The notes: a model not told the origin generated them from the sequence alone. 64,000 nucleotides of DNA from Polaromonas sp. (GCF_030689685.1 NZ_JAUYEY010000010.1:1-64000); one strand, 5' to 3'; counted from the stretch's first letter, positions 55,540-64,000 are shown. Made by a program: numbers and translations.

Positions 55540-56229
55540 ATGCAACTAGCCGAAGCCCAACCCTTCCCCTTCAGCTTCGGGCTGAAGTCCACCGCCCTCG
55601 TCATCATCGACATGCAGCGCGACTTCATTGAGCCGGGCGGCTTTGGCGAAACGCTGGGCAACGATGTCTCGTTGCTGCAGGCCATCGTGCCGGCCTGCCA
55701 GGCCGTGCTGGAGGCCTGGCGCCGCGCCGGCGGCCTGGTGGTGCACACGCGCGAGGCGCACAAGGCCGACCTGTCGGATTGCCCGCCCGCCAAGCGCAAC
55801 CGCGGCAACCCGGCACTGCGCATCGGCGACAGGGGCGCGATGGGCCGCATCCTGGTCGCTGGCGAGCCGGGCAACCAGATCATCCCCGGACTTGCGCCGC
55901 AGCGCGGCGAGATCGCCATCGACAAGCCTGGCAAAGGCGCCTTCTACGCCACCGGCCTGCACGAGCAGCTGCAGCACGTCGGCATCACGCACCTGCTGTT
56001 CATGGGCGTGACCACCGAGGTCTGCGTGCAAACCTCAATGCGTGAAGCCAACGACCGGGGTTATGACTGCCTGCTACTGGAAGACTGCACTGAAAGTTAT
56101 TTCCCCGCCTTCAAAACGGCGGCTGTGGCGATGATGTGCGCCCAGGGCGCCATCGTCGGCTGGACCGCGACCAGCGCCCAGTTGCTGCCGGCGCTGGCGG
56201 CCCTGCCGGCACAGCCCCAACACTGCTAG
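55540..56229 (+). CDS. Second isochorismatase-like cysteine hydrolase (BiuH paralogue)
   Basis: 229 residues with triad Asp24 ([14 protein letters not shown]), Lys132 ([15 protein letters not shown]) and Cys162 ([11 protein letters not shown]). It shares the [22 protein letters not shown] block with the biuret hydrolase at 53006 but is clearly diverged. It may act on another ureide or amide in the same pathway. The ATG at 55540 has only a weak AAAGAG upstream. Confidence 0.82.
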   Translation: MQLAEAQPFPFSFGLKSTALVIIDMQRDFIEPGGFGETLGNDVSLLQAIVPACQAVLEAWRRAGGLVVHTREAHKADLSDCPPAKRNRGNPALRIGDRGAMGRILVAGEPGNQIIPGLAPQRGEIAIDKPGKGAFYATGLHEQLQHVGITHLLFMGVTTEVCVQTSMREANDRGYDCLLLEDCTESYFPAFKTAAVAMMCAQGAIVGWTATSAQLLPALAALPAQPQHC

Positions 56230-56238
56230 AGTTTCGCC

Positions 56239-56967
56239 ATGCCCACCGCCGCCAGCCATCTAGCCGCCCTCGGGGCTGCGCCCGTTCACCGCTCGCGTGC
56301 CGACGAGGTGTATGAGCAGCTCAAGCGCGATGTGTCCGAGTTCAAGCTCGTTCCGGGCGACCGTTTCACCGAAACCGAAATCAGCGAGCGGCTGGGCGTG
56401 TCACGCACGCCGGTGCGGCAGGCGCTGTTCCGCATGCAGCATGAAGGTTTTGTCGAGGTGCTGTTTCGCAGCGGCTGGCGCGTGCTGCCGTTTGACTTCA
56501 ACCAGTTTGAGGAGCTGTACGACCTGCGCATGGTGCTGGAGACCACGGCGGCGCACCGGCTTTGCGAAGACGCCTTGAAAGTCAATCCGGCAGTGCTGGA
56601 TGAACTGGCTGCCATCTGGCTGGTCAGCCCGGAGCAACGCAGCAGCGACACCGTGCAGGTGGCGCAGTGGGACGAGGCTTTTCACTGCGCGCTGGTGGTG
56701 GCGGCCGGCAATGCCGAGATGGCGCGCGTACACCGCGACGTGACCGAACGCATACGCGTGATCCGTCGGCTTGACTTCACCAAGCAGCCGCGCATCGACG
56801 CCACCTTCGAGGAGCACGCCAAGATCCTCAAGGCGATCCAGCGCAAGCGCGGCGACCAGGCCGCCCTGCTGCTGCGCTCACACATTCAGACCAGCCAGGC
56901 CGAGGTGCGCAAGATCACGCTGCATCAAGTGCATCTGGCGCGGCAAATGGGGGCCGGGACTGGCTGA
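56239..56967 (+). CDS. GntR-family transcriptional regulator, FCD type
   Basis: 242 residues: an N-terminal winged helix (VYEQLKRDVSEFKLVPGDRFTETEISERLGVSRTPVRQALFRMQHEGFVEV) and a helical FCD effector-binding domain (about 90-230: YDLRMVLETTAAHRL, WDEAFHCALVVAAGNAEMARVH, HAKILKAIQRKRGDQAALLLRSHI). Such regulators respond to small acids or ureides. It closes the cluster and probably controls it through the palindrome over the atzF transcription start. Confidence 0.9.
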   Translation: MPTAASHLAALGAAPVHRSRADEVYEQLKRDVSEFKLVPGDRFTETEISERLGVSRTPVRQALFRMQHEGFVEVLFRSGWRVLPFDFNQFEELYDLRMVLETTAAHRLCEDALKVNPAVLDELAAIWLVSPEQRSSDTVQVAQWDEAFHCALVVAAGNAEMARVHRDVTERIRVIRRLDFTKQPRIDATFEEHAKILKAIQRKRGDQAALLLRSHIQTSQAEVRKITLHQVHLARQMGAGTG

Positions 56968-57037
56968 CGTGTCCCGCAGCGGGTGGCCCTGAAACGCAGT
57001 GCGACGCCGAAAAACCCCCGACTCCTAGAAGCCTGGG

Positions 57038-57788
57038 CACCGGCCCCGGCAGCGCTGGCGCCCATGATGGCCATCTGGAAGATCGACATGCCGCGCGCCT
57101 GCACCCAGTCGGGCAGCGCCACCTGGGCCGACACACTCAGGGTGTTGGCGGTGGTCAGCCAGGCCGCGCTGGCCAGCGCCATCGCAGGCGCCGCGATATA
57201 GATGCTGGACGACAGGGCCACCAGCGCGGTGGCGCCTGACTGCAGCAGCACACCGCCCAGCACCAGCGCATCGCGCGACAGCCGCTGGCGCAGCTACGGC
57301 AGCACACAAACCAGCGCAATCGCACCCACACCCATGGACGCCAGCAGCAAGGTGAAGCCGCCGGCGCCGCCCCCCAGGCCACGCACCACCAGCGGCAGCA
57401 GGCACCGGCCAACGCATCGCCAGTCCCACGCCGTTGGCAAAAGTCAGCGCCAGCAGCAGCGGCGCGGTCATGCCGCCCATCACGATGGTGAGGCACAGAA
57501 TCACGGCGACGGCCGCCGCCCAGAACTGCGTGATGATGAAATAACGCCGCCGGTCCAGGATGTCGGCCAACGCGCCGCTGGGCAGGCCCAGCAAAAACAC
57601 CGGCAGGGTTGAGGCCGACTGGACCAGCGCCACCCAGATTGGCGAGGTGGTCAGCGAGGTCATCAGCCAGGCCGCCGCCACGTCGTTCATCTACATGCAG
57701 ATATTGGCCGCCAGCCAGGTGAACCACAACATCCGGAACACCGGAGAACTCAGCGGCGCCCAGGCCGACAAGGGAGCGTGTTGCCGCC
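57038..57788 (-). pseudogene. Decayed MFS transporter (EntS-like)
   Basis: On the minus strand the frame reads [22 protein letters not shown], then a TAG at 57688-57690 where a Trp codon is expected, then [20 protein letters not shown] and on to ANGVGLAMRWPV. There the sequence jumps into LPLVVRGLGGGAGGFTLLLAS in another frame, so roughly 130 residues are missing. A second stop interrupts near 57296, and the gene ends early near 57038 at a CTAGAAGCCTGGGC sequence. Three independent lesions mean the gene is dead. Confidence 0.8.
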
Positions 57789-57854
57789 GGGGCTGGGTTC
57801 TGGCACGCGGCTATTGTCCCCAAACTTTCATGCGCCGTCCCCGGCGGCAGTTCC

Positions 57855-58244
57855 TCACCCGCCTTTGAGTTCCCAGATGCGGCTGATCTGGGCCGACAGC
57901 TCCATCGGGTCAAACGGTTTGTGGATCACGTCGATGGCGCCAAGCGCCATGTACTGGGCCACCTCGGCGGCCTGCACCTTGGCGGTCATGAAAATCACCG
58001 GCGTCTGCGCCGTGGCCGGCAAGTCCCGCAAGGCCTTCAGCGTGCTGGGCCCGTCCATGCCGGGCATCATCACGTCGAGCAACAGCAGATCAGCGGAGGC
58101 GGCGGGCGCGGCGGCCAGCGCCTCGCTGCCAGAGGCGCAGGCGATCACGGCAAAACCACCAACGGCTTCCAGCGCCATCTGGGCAACCATGCGGATATCG
58201 GGTTCGTCTTCCACATACAGGATGCGGGCAAGAGGTTGGGGCAT
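57855..58244 (-). CDS. CheY-like response regulator (receiver only)
   Basis: 129 residues: acidic pocket E12/D13, acceptor Asp57 ([13 protein letters not shown]), Thr in FMTAK and Lys in IHKPFDP. There is no output domain. AAGGA lies seven bases upstream of the ATG. The HPt protein gene upstream on the same strand suggests a phosphorelay pair. Confidence 0.9.
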   Translation of the reverse strand: MPQPLARILYVEDEPDIRMVAQMALEAVGGFAVIACASGSEALAAAPAASADLLLLDVMMPGMDGPSTLKALRDLPATAQTPVIFMTAKVQAAEVAQYMALGAIDVIHKPFDPMELSAQISRIWELKGG

Positions 58245-58316
58245 GCGTGAGTCCTTGTCAGTATCTGCGGGCCAGTAGGCGGTCGAAAGTACGCACCGGC
58301 AAGCCAGTCTACCCGC

Positions 58317-58652
58317 TCAGTCGCGGGGCAGGCTGGCCTGCAGCGCGGCAACGGCCAGCGAAATCCCGGACTGGTGCTCGGGCGTCAACACCCCACCGCC
58401 CTCGCCAGCCTGGGCCAGCAGCACTTCGAGCGACTTGGCGGCCAGGCCCACCTCGCGCAGACCCAGGGTGCCGGCCGTGCCCGCCAGCGTGTGCGCCAGG
58501 CGCTCCAGTTCGGCCAGCGCGCGCGGCGCGGCGCCTGCCTCCACCGCCGCCCAGAGTGTCTGGAGATGCGCCAGTTTTTCCGGCAAGCCACGTTTGTAAT
58601 CAGCGCGCTGCAGATCGAGAAATTGCTGAAACTGCTCTTGCGGCGTGCTCAT
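58317..58652 (-). CDS. HPt-domain phosphotransfer protein
   Basis: 111 residues of a four-helix HPt bundle with phospho-accepting His54 in RLAHTLAGTAGTLG. ATG 58652 overlaps the stop of a short upstream ORF. It lies 72 bases before the CheY-like gene. A stand-alone HPt and receiver without a kinase nearby may serve the hybrid kinase at 20214 or one elsewhere. Confidence 0.82.
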   Translation of the reverse strand: MSTPQEQFQQFLDLQRADYKRGLPEKLAHLQTLWAAVEAGAAPRALAELERLAHTLAGTAGTLGLREVGLAAKSLEVLLAQAGEGGGVLTPEHQSGISLAVAALQASLPRD

Positions 58653-58834
58653 GGCGTCGCCTCGCGAAGCGGCGTCGATGGCCCGACCAGGGCGGCCACC
58701 CTGCCGAACTGGGCGATGACGCCCACCCGCCGGGCCAGGCTGGCCAGTCCCGGACGCAGCGATTGCAGCCACGAAAAAGCGCGCGCCAGCAAAGGCTCGC
58801 GCGCGACATCAGCGTGGGGGGAGAGAGAACTCAT
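58649..58834 (-). CDS. Small ORF overlapping the HPt gene, unknown
   Basis: 61 residues, no recognised domain: SSLSPHADVAREPLLARAF followed by a basic amphipathic helix region. The stop overlaps the HPt start (ATGA), which is typical of coupled genes, and no other ORF occupies the strand. It could also be the tail of a lost gene. Confidence 0.35.
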   Translation of the reverse strand: MSSLSPHADVAREPLLARAFSWLQSLRPGLASLARRVGVIAQFGRVAALVGPSTPLREATP

Positions 58835-58884
58835 GGTGCAAGGCGCAGCTTACCGCAGCGCCTCGGTCGCCCCAGATGGGGCGT

Positions 58885-59703
58885 TCAGCCCTTGGGTGCA
58901 CGCTCGTACAACGGCATCACACGCGGCAGGTTGCGCTCCATGTCCGCAATCCGGGTGGCGCCGGCCGGGTGGGTGCTCAGCCACTGGGGCGGGGCACCCT
59001 TGTTGGCCGCCGCCATTTTTTGCCACAGCGTGATGCCGGCGCGCGGATTGAAGCCGGCGCGCGCGCCCAGCTCCATGCCGACCAGATCGGCCTCGGACTC
59101 GTCCTCGCGGCCGAAGCGCAGGTTGAGCAGTTGCACACCGTAGCTGGCCACCGTCTGGCCCAGGTCGCCCAGGCCAAACAGTTGCGACAGCACACTGGCG
59201 CCTATGCTGGTGGCGGCCGACTTGCCCATGCGTTCGCGTGCATGCTCGCGCAGGGCATGCGCCATTTCGTGGCCCATGATCATTGCCACCTCGTCGTCGG
59301 TCAGTTGTAGCTGTTCGAGGATACCGGTGTAGAAAGCAATTTTTCCGCCGGGCATGCAAAAGGCATTGATCTGCTTGCTGCCGATCAGGTTGACCTCCCA
59401 CTGCCAGGCCTTGGCGCGCGGGTTCCAGGCTTCGGCATGCGGAATGATGCGCTGGGCAATCCGGCGCAGGCGCTGGAGCTGGGCGTTGTTTGGCGGCGCC
59501 AGCGTTTTCTGCGCCGCCGCCTCCTGCATCATCTTGGCGTATTGCTGTTTGGCAGCCTGCTCGATCTCTTCAGCCGGGACCAGCTTGGTGAAGCCGGAAT
59601 TGCCCCCCACCTGAACACCGTCGTTCTGGGCCAATGCCGGGACGGCGCCCAGCAACAGGGCGGTGGACAAGGCGGCAAGGTACAGCGTCGAAGCGATTCT
59701 CAT
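58885..59703 (-). CDS. M48-family zinc metalloprotease (exported)
   Basis: 272 residues with signal peptide (LYLAALSTALLLGAVPALAQ). The zinc motif is HEMAH in MIMGHEMAHALREHA, and the third ligand Glu in EDESEADLVGMELGARAGFNP. The WQWEVNLIGSKQINAFCMPGGKIAFYTGIL segment is typical of the LoiP/YcaL-type periplasmic M48 proteases. It degrades misfolded envelope proteins. It ends within 50 bases of the small ORF. Confidence 0.88.
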   Translation of the reverse strand: MRIASTLYLAALSTALLLGAVPALAQNDGVQVGGNSGFTKLVPAEEIEQAAKQQYAKMMQEAAAQKTLAPPNNAQLQRLRRIAQRIIPHAEAWNPRAKAWQWEVNLIGSKQINAFCMPGGKIAFYTGILEQLQLTDDEVAMIMGHEMAHALREHARERMGKSAATSIGASVLSQLFGLGDLGQTVASYGVQLLNLRFGREDESEADLVGMELGARAGFNPRAGITLWQKMAAANKGAPPQWLSTHPAGATRIADMERNLPRVMPLYERAPKG

Positions 59704-59717
59704 GGCAGCTCCAGATT

Positions 59718-59836
59718 ATTGATTTTTTCCAAATACACGACAGTAAACCGGACTGCTCCCACCCTCGCCCCCTGGGAGAGGGTCGAGGCGAGGGATTGAG
59801 CGTTCTGCCTGTCATGATTTCTGAAGCGCTCAATAG
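59718..59836 (-). repeat. ~115-bp dispersed repeat, inverse copy of 31631
   Basis: The reverse complement starts CTATTGAGCGCTTC, passes CCCTCTCCCAGGGGGCGAGGG and GGGAGCAGTCC, and ends ACTGTCGTGTATTTGG, aligning with 31631-31745. It lies between the divergent M48 and ampG genes, so it also occupies their promoter region. Confidence 0.75.
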
Positions 59837-59857
59837 GTCACAGCGTATTATTCCCGC

Positions 59858-61261
59858 ATGAGCGACACCGTACCCGAGAATCCGCAGGCCCCGCGTCAGC
59901 CGCCGCCGCATTCAGCCGTCGCTCTGGTGCCCGAAGCGGTGCCCGAAGTCGCCGCGCCAAAGCCCGGCTGGGGCGAGACGCTGCGGGTCTACCTGGAGGC
60001 GCCGACGCTGCGCATGCTGCTGCTGGGCTTTTCCGCCGGCCTGCCGCTGCTGCTGGTCTTCGGCACGCTGAGCTTCTGGCTGCGCGAGGCCGGCATCGAC
60101 CGCACCACCATTGGCTACCTGAGCTGGGTCGGGCTGGCTTACGGCTTCAAGTGGGTCTGGGCGCCGCTGGTGGACCGGCTGCCGATTCCGGTGCTGACGC
60201 GCTTGCTGGGGCGTCGGCGTAGCTGGCTGCTGCTGTCGCAGGCCGTCATCATGGCCGCGCTGGTCAGCATGGCGCTGACCGATCCGCAGGCTGCGTTGCT
60301 GCCGATGGTCTGGTGCGCGCTGGCGGTGGCCTTTGCCTCGGCCACCCAGGACATTGCGCTGGACGCGTTTCGCATCGAGTCGGCCGACATACGACGTCAG
60401 GCAGCGCTGGCCGCCACCTACCAGACCGGTTACCGCATCGCGATGATCTGGGCGGGTGCCGGCGTGCTCTGGATTGCCGCACGCGCTGAGGTGGCCGGCG
60501 CAGGCAGCTACCAACACGGCGCCTGGCAGACCGCCTACCTGGTGATGGCCGCCTCCATGCTACTGGGCATGGTGACGGTGCTGTTTTCGCCGGAACCGGC
60601 GGGGCGCGACATGCCACCGGCACGCAATGCCGCCGAATGGCTCAAAAGCGCGCTGGTCGAGCCGTTTGCCGACTTCCTGCGCCGCTACGGCAAACACGCG
60701 CTGCTGATCCTGGCGCTGATTGCCGTGTACCGCATCAGCGACGTGGTGATGGGCATCATGGCCAACCCCTTTTATGTTGACATGGGTTACACCAAGGACG
60801 AGGTGGCCAGCGTTACCAAGGTCTACGGTGTGCTGATGACACTGGTCGGCGCCTTTGCCGGCGGCGCGCTGGCCATGCGTTTCGGTGTGATGAAGGTGCT
60901 GATGCTGGGCGCGGTGCTGAGCGCTGCCAGCAACCTGCTGTTTGCCTGGCTGGGCTCGCGCGGGCACGATGTCCAGGCGCTGGTCTTTGTGATCTCGGCC
61001 GACAACCTGTCCAGCGGCATCGCCTCGGCCGCCTTCATTGCCTACCTGTCGAGCCTGACCAACATCAACTATTCGGCCACGCAGTACGCACTCTTCAGCT
61101 CCATGATGCTGCTGCTGCCGAAGTTTCTGGCCGGTTATTCCGGCAGCTACGTGGACAGTTTCGGTTACAGCCACTTCTTCACTGCGACGGCGCTGCTGGG
61201 TGTGCCGGTGCTGCTGCTGGTGTGGCTGGCTTCACGCATGAAATCGCCCTCCAGCCCATAA
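59858..61261 (+). CDS. ampG: AmpG-type muropeptide permease (MFS)
   Basis: 467 residues. A ~40-residue proline-rich N-terminus precedes about 12 membrane helices with the AmpG landmarks LLLGFSAGLPLLLVFGTLSFWLREAGIDRTTIG, KWVWAPLVDR, ATQDIALDAFRIE and YALFSSMMLLLPKFLAGYSG. AmpG imports anhydro-muropeptides for cell-wall recycling and beta-lactamase signalling. Confidence 0.92.
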   Translation: MSDTVPENPQAPRQPPPHSAVALVPEAVPEVAAPKPGWGETLRVYLEAPTLRMLLLGFSAGLPLLLVFGTLSFWLREAGIDRTTIGYLSWVGLAYGFKWVWAPLVDRLPIPVLTRLLGRRRSWLLLSQAVIMAALVSMALTDPQAALLPMVWCALAVAFASATQDIALDAFRIESADIRRQAALAATYQTGYRIAMIWAGAGVLWIAARAEVAGAGSYQHGAWQTAYLVMAASMLLGMVTVLFSPEPAGRDMPPARNAAEWLKSALVEPFADFLRRYGKHALLILALIAVYRISDVVMGIMANPFYVDMGYTKDEVASVTKVYGVLMTLVGAFAGGALAMRFGVMKVLMLGAVLSAASNLLFAWLGSRGHDVQALVFVISADNLSSGIASAAFIAYLSSLTNINYSATQYALFSSMMLLLPKFLAGYSGSYVDSFGYSHFFTATALLGVPVLLLVWLASRMKSPSSP

Positions 61262-61265
61262 CCCA

Positions 61266-61295
61266 CGGGCGCAAGCAGCTATTAAAAAAGTAGCA
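61266..61295 (-). repeat. Partial family A repeat after ampG
   Basis: CGGGCGCAAGCAGCTATTAA followed by AAAAGTAGC is the GCTATT-arm half of the repeat in inverse orientation. It lies just after the ampG stop. Confidence 0.65.
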
Positions 61296-61401
61296 GATTG
61301 GCACCGCTAACCGCAACGGTTTACCTAACTTTACAGCCGCTTCAACGCGACTTGTTGCTTCGGGCGCAGCATGGCCAGTCTGGTCATCGACGGAGAACAC
61401 C

Positions 61402-62253
61402 ATGAGCGAACACCGCAGCAGCGCAACTTACCCAGCCAACCCCCCCAGCCCTTTCACGGGCGCGGACGTGCTGGCGCCCAACAGCACCGAAGCCAGTGGC
61501 TACACTGGTCCTCACGCATCCCAATGTCCAGCGAGCCAGACCATGACGCAGCAACTCTTGATGATCGAGGACGACACCCGCCTGGCCACCATGGTGGGCG
61601 AATACCTGCGCCAGTCCGGTTACGGCTTCACCCACGCGGTGGACGGCGCGAAAGGTCTGGAGGCGATGCAAACCAGCAAACCGGACCTGGTGATCCTGGA
61701 CCTGATGCTGCCCGACATGGACGGCCTCGAAGTGTGTCGGCGCATCAAGAACCTCGGCGGCGACAGCGCCCGCACCGCCGTGCTGATGTTGACCGCCAAG
61801 GGCGACCCGATGGACCGCATCGTCGGTCTGGAAATCGGCGCCGACGACTACCTGCCCAAACCTTTCGAGCCGCGCGAGCTGCTGGCCCGAATCCGCGCTG
61901 TGCTCCGCCGCAGCGGTGAGACCGGCGCGACCGCCGGCACGCAGAAAACCATGCGTTTCGGCTCCCTCGAAATTGACCGCGACGCGCGCACCGTGCAGGT
62001 CACCGGCAAAACCTGCGACCTGACCTCTTACCAGTTCGACCTGCTGGTGGCGCTGGCCGAGCGCGCCGGCCGCGTACTCAGCCGTGACCAGATCATGGAA
62101 GCCGTGCGCGGCCGCGAGCTCGAAGCCTTTGACCGCTCCATCGACGTGCACATGGGCCGCATCCGCAGCGCCATCGAACTCGATGCCAAGGACCCCAAAC
62201 GCATCCTGACCGTGCGCGGTGTGGGGTATGTGTTTGCCAAGCAGCAGGACTGA
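61402..62253 (+). CDS. OmpR-family response regulator with N-terminal extension
   Basis: 283 residues if the first ATG is used: a 47-residue low-complexity extension, then a receiver (LLMIEDDTR, acceptor in LVILDLMLPDMDG, Lys in LPKPFEPRE) and a winged helix ending VRGVGYVFAKQQD. The first ATG has a good GGAG seven bases upstream, while the canonical start at 61543 has none, so the extension is probably made. It is followed five bases later by its kinase gene. Confidence 0.88.
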   Translation: MSEHRSSATYPANPPSPFTGADVLAPNSTEASGYTGPHASQCPASQTMTQQLLMIEDDTRLATMVGEYLRQSGYGFTHAVDGAKGLEAMQTSKPDLVILDLMLPDMDGLEVCRRIKNLGGDSARTAVLMLTAKGDPMDRIVGLEIGADDYLPKPFEPRELLARIRAVLRRSGETGATAGTQKTMRFGSLEIDRDARTVQVTGKTCDLTSYQFDLLVALAERAGRVLSRDQIMEAVRGRELEAFDRSIDVHMGRIRSAIELDAKDPKRILTVRGVGYVFAKQQD

Positions 62254-62258
62254 CCGGC

Positions 62259-63572
62259 GTGTGGAGGCGTTTTACGTCGCACCTGTATGTGCGCATCTGG
62301 CTGGCCGTGGTCGCCACTGTGCTGGTGCTCACCTTTCTGGTGGGAGCAGCGTGGCGGCTTACTACCGCTCCGCCCCAGTTGCCAATACGTGAAGTCCTGA
62401 TCCTCAATGGGGTCGGCGAGATCATTGGCACGGCCCAATCCCGGACTGATCGCAAACCCAGGGACGGCCTGGAGTTCAGTGTGCAGACCAAACACGGGGA
62501 GACGCTGCATCTGGTGCTACCCCGTCCACAACGCCCGTCCGGCAATCCGTGGAACCGTCCTCCGTTTGGTTTTGGCTGGATGCTGGTGTTGGTAGGACTG
62601 GCGGTAGCACTCGGAACCTATCCCATCGTGCGACGCCTGACGCAACGGCTTGAAGGTCTGCAGCGCGGCGTGGAGCGCTGGGGCAGCGGCGACCTGTCGG
62701 CACGGGTGACGGTGCACGGCAGCGACGAGGTGGCCTTTCTGGCAGAACGCTTCAACCACGCGGCCGAGCGCATTGAAACGCTGATGGAGACGCAAAAATC
62801 CCTGCTGGTGTCGCACAAATCCCTGCTGGCCAACGCCTCGCACGAGCTGCGCTCGCCCCTGGCACGCATACGCATGGGGCTGGAGCTACTGACCCCCACG
62901 CTTGTCGCTTCGCGTACTGCGCTGCCCCCCGAGGGGGCTGAACTTGCTCGGGGCGGCCCTTCGCTGCGTTCGACGGCGCTTGAACCTTCGACAGTCGCCA
63001 TGCAGGAAATCTCGCGGAGCATCCAGGAGCTGGACCAGCTAATCGACGAAATCCTGCTGGCCAGCCGGCTCGATGCACGCCAGGCCGACGCCGAGCCGTT
63101 TGAAACCCTGGACCTGACCGGCCTGGCCGCCGAGGAATGCGCCCGTGTGCAGGCCGAGCTGGGCACCGCCGCCCAAACCCACAGCCTGACGGTGCAAGGC
63201 TCGGCGCGCCTGCTGCGCCGCCTGATTCGCAACCTGCTGGAAAACGCCAGGCGTTACGGCACCGGCGAGATCAGCCTGGAGCTGTCGCAATCAGGCATGG
63301 GCACGCAGGAACGTGTGGTGATCCGGGTCAACGACCGCGGCCCCGGCGTGCCGGCCAGCCAGCGGGAACGCATCTTCGAGCCCTTCTACCGCCTGCCGGG
63401 TGCCAGCGAGCGAGAGGGCGGCGTAGGCCTGGGCCTGGCGCTGGTCAAGTCCATCACCGAGCGCCACGGCGGCAAGGTGCGCTGCGAAGACCGGCCGGGC
63501 GGCGGCGCGTCCTTCGTCGTGGAACTGCCGGTGCTGGCTGCCGCCCAGGCTCCTAGTCTTACTATGTCATAA
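62259..63572 (+). CDS. Sensor histidine kinase
   Basis: 437 residues from a GTG start: a first membrane helix ([23 protein letters not shown]), a periplasmic part of about 70 residues, a second helix ([20 protein letters not shown]), HAMP, DHp His in [18 protein letters not shown], then HATPase motifs [17 protein letters not shown] and GVGLGLALV. Residues 216-244, inside the DHp helical hairpin, are encoded by a family B repeat in frame. The C-terminus [12 protein letters not shown] runs into CTAGGAG-type and IS sequence. Confidence 0.88.
   Translation: MWRRFTSHLYVRIWLAVVATVLVLTFLVGAAWRLTTAPPQLPIREVLILNGVGEIIGTAQSRTDRKPRDGLEFSVQTKHGETLHLVLPRPQRPSGNPWNRPPFGFGWMLVLVGLAVALGTYPIVRRLTQRLEGLQRGVERWGSGDLSARVTVHGSDEVAFLAERFNHAAERIETLMETQKSLLVSHKSLLANASHELRSPLARIRMGLELLTPTLVASRTALPPEGAELARGGPSLRSTALEPSTVAMQEISRSIQELDQLIDEILLASRLDARQADAEPFETLDLTGLAAEECARVQAELGTAAQTHSLTVQGSARLLRRLIRNLLENARRYGTGEISLELSQSGMGTQERVVIRVNDRGPGVPASQRERIFEPFYRLPGASEREGGVGLGLALVKSITERHGGKVRCEDRPGGGASFVVELPVLAAAQAPSLTMS
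62905..62990 (+). repeat. Family B repeat inside the histidine kinase gene
   Basis: CTGCCCCCCGAGGGGGCTGA, ACTTGCTCGGGGCGGCCC and CGCTGCGTTCGACG match the unit inside the dienelactone hydrolase gene at 2744-2830. It is open in the kinase frame. Confidence 0.75.
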
Positions 63573-63616
63573 AATATGCTATTATTTCAATAGCATCAAT
63601 TCTGACCGGAGGCTTT
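63541..63616 (+). mobile_element. Left end of an IS701-like element
   Basis: The coding part of the kinase gene runs into CCGCCCAGGCTCCTAG at 63541-63556, after which an AT-rich segment with a small palindrome (GCTATTATTTCAATAGC, 63578-63594) leads to a transposase start. IS701-family elements duplicate a 4-bp YTAR target, and CTAG fits. The exact terminus cannot be fixed without the other end. Confidence 0.5.
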
Positions 63617-64000
63617 ATGGACGCAGCCAAGGAGTTCAATCGTTACATCTCTCATTTGTCCGAGGGACTCGGGCATGCTGACCGCCACGCGGGACTCAGA
63701 GGGTATTGCACCGGCCTCATGCTGCCTTTGTCGCGCAAAAGTGTCGAGCCCATGGCCGCGCGCGTTGATCCCCTGCATGCCAGCGCGCGCCATCAGGCGC
63801 TGCATCACTTTGTGGCCACGTCCGAGTGGCCAGACTCAAGCGTGATGGTTCGTGTGCGCGATTGGGTCATGCCCTGGCTTGGGCTCGATAGCGGCTGCTA
63901 CTGGATCATCGACGACACGGGCTTTCCCAAGAAGGGCAAACACTCGGTGGGTGTTGCCCGCCAGTATTGCGGCCAGTTGGGCAAGCAAGACAATTGCCAG
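63617..64000 (+). CDS. IS701-family transposase, N-terminal part (runs off the window)
   Basis: 128 codons are visible, starting [20 protein letters not shown] with CCGGAGG just upstream of the ATG. The block [20 protein letters not shown], followed by [13 protein letters not shown], is the first Asp region of the IS701 (DDE_5-type) transposases. The rest lies beyond the right edge. Confidence 0.9.
   Translation, partial: MDAAKEFNRYISHLSEGLGHADRHAGLRGYCTGLMLPLSRKSVEPMAARVDPLHASARHQALHHFVATSEWPDSSVMVRVRDWVMPWLGLDSGCYWIIDDTGFPKKGKHSVGVARQYCGQLGKQDNCQ

Overview
The window is high-GC DNA from a betaproteobacterium, most likely a Comamonadaceae member of the Polaromonas/Rhodoferax type. The support is the gene content, the reading-frame style, and several families of short palindromic repeats that I associate with that family. 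This is inference from sequence; no search was run. The left edge carries the end of an insertion sequence that has cut off a corA-like gene. The right edge enters an IS701-like transposase.

Layout: 0.15-5.2 kb, small metabolic and detoxification genes (glutathione transferase, amidohydrolase, dienelactone hydrolase, HCCA isomerase, SDR, MarC). 5.4-9.2 kb, a CreB-CreC two-component system facing a convergent creD, which has an exact CreB box upstream. 9.9-14.3 kb, a minus-strand Mla-like lipid-transport operon (permease, ATPase, MCE protein, lipoprotein) ending in a cyclic-nucleotide-binding protein. 14.6-18.5 kb, mmsA and a GMC oxidoreductase with an HNH nuclease gene between them. 18.6-22.5 kb, a ClpP-like periplasmic protease, a membrane aspartic protease and a large hybrid histidine kinase. 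23.2-28.0 kb, the rod-shape operon mreB-mreC-mreD-mrdA, divergent from gatCAB (28.2-31.6 kb). 31.7-34.1 kb, a DUF4124 protein, pyrE and xth.

34.1-38.7 kb is a redox locus. A PepSY protein and an OmpR-type two-component system are divergent from SHP, diheme cytochrome c, cytochrome b561 and rubredoxin genes. 38.9-42.0 kb is a TRAP transporter (dctPQM) behind a full-match sigma-54 promoter. 42.2-57.0 kb is a large plus-strand nitrogen-scavenging cluster: allophanate hydrolase, an NMT1-type ABC transporter, an AtzG/AtzE/AtzH-like trio, a BMP-type ABC transporter, formamidase, a biuret-hydrolase-like enzyme plus a paralogue, and a GntR/FCD regulator. A second full-match sigma-54 promoter precedes it, with a GntR-like palindrome over the predicted transcription start. 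The parts suggest uptake of a ureide or biuret-like compound and its breakdown through allophanate to ammonia. The cyanuric acid ring-opening enzyme AtzD is absent.

57-63.6 kb holds a decayed MFS gene, a CheY-like protein, an HPt protein, an M48 protease, AmpG and another two-component system. The most unusual general feature is that several dispersed palindromic repeat families sit in frame inside at least eight protein genes, at linkers, inside kinase helices and even as signal-peptide sequence. Gene remnants (corA, EamA, TauE/TSUP, MFS) lie beside such repeats or IS ends.
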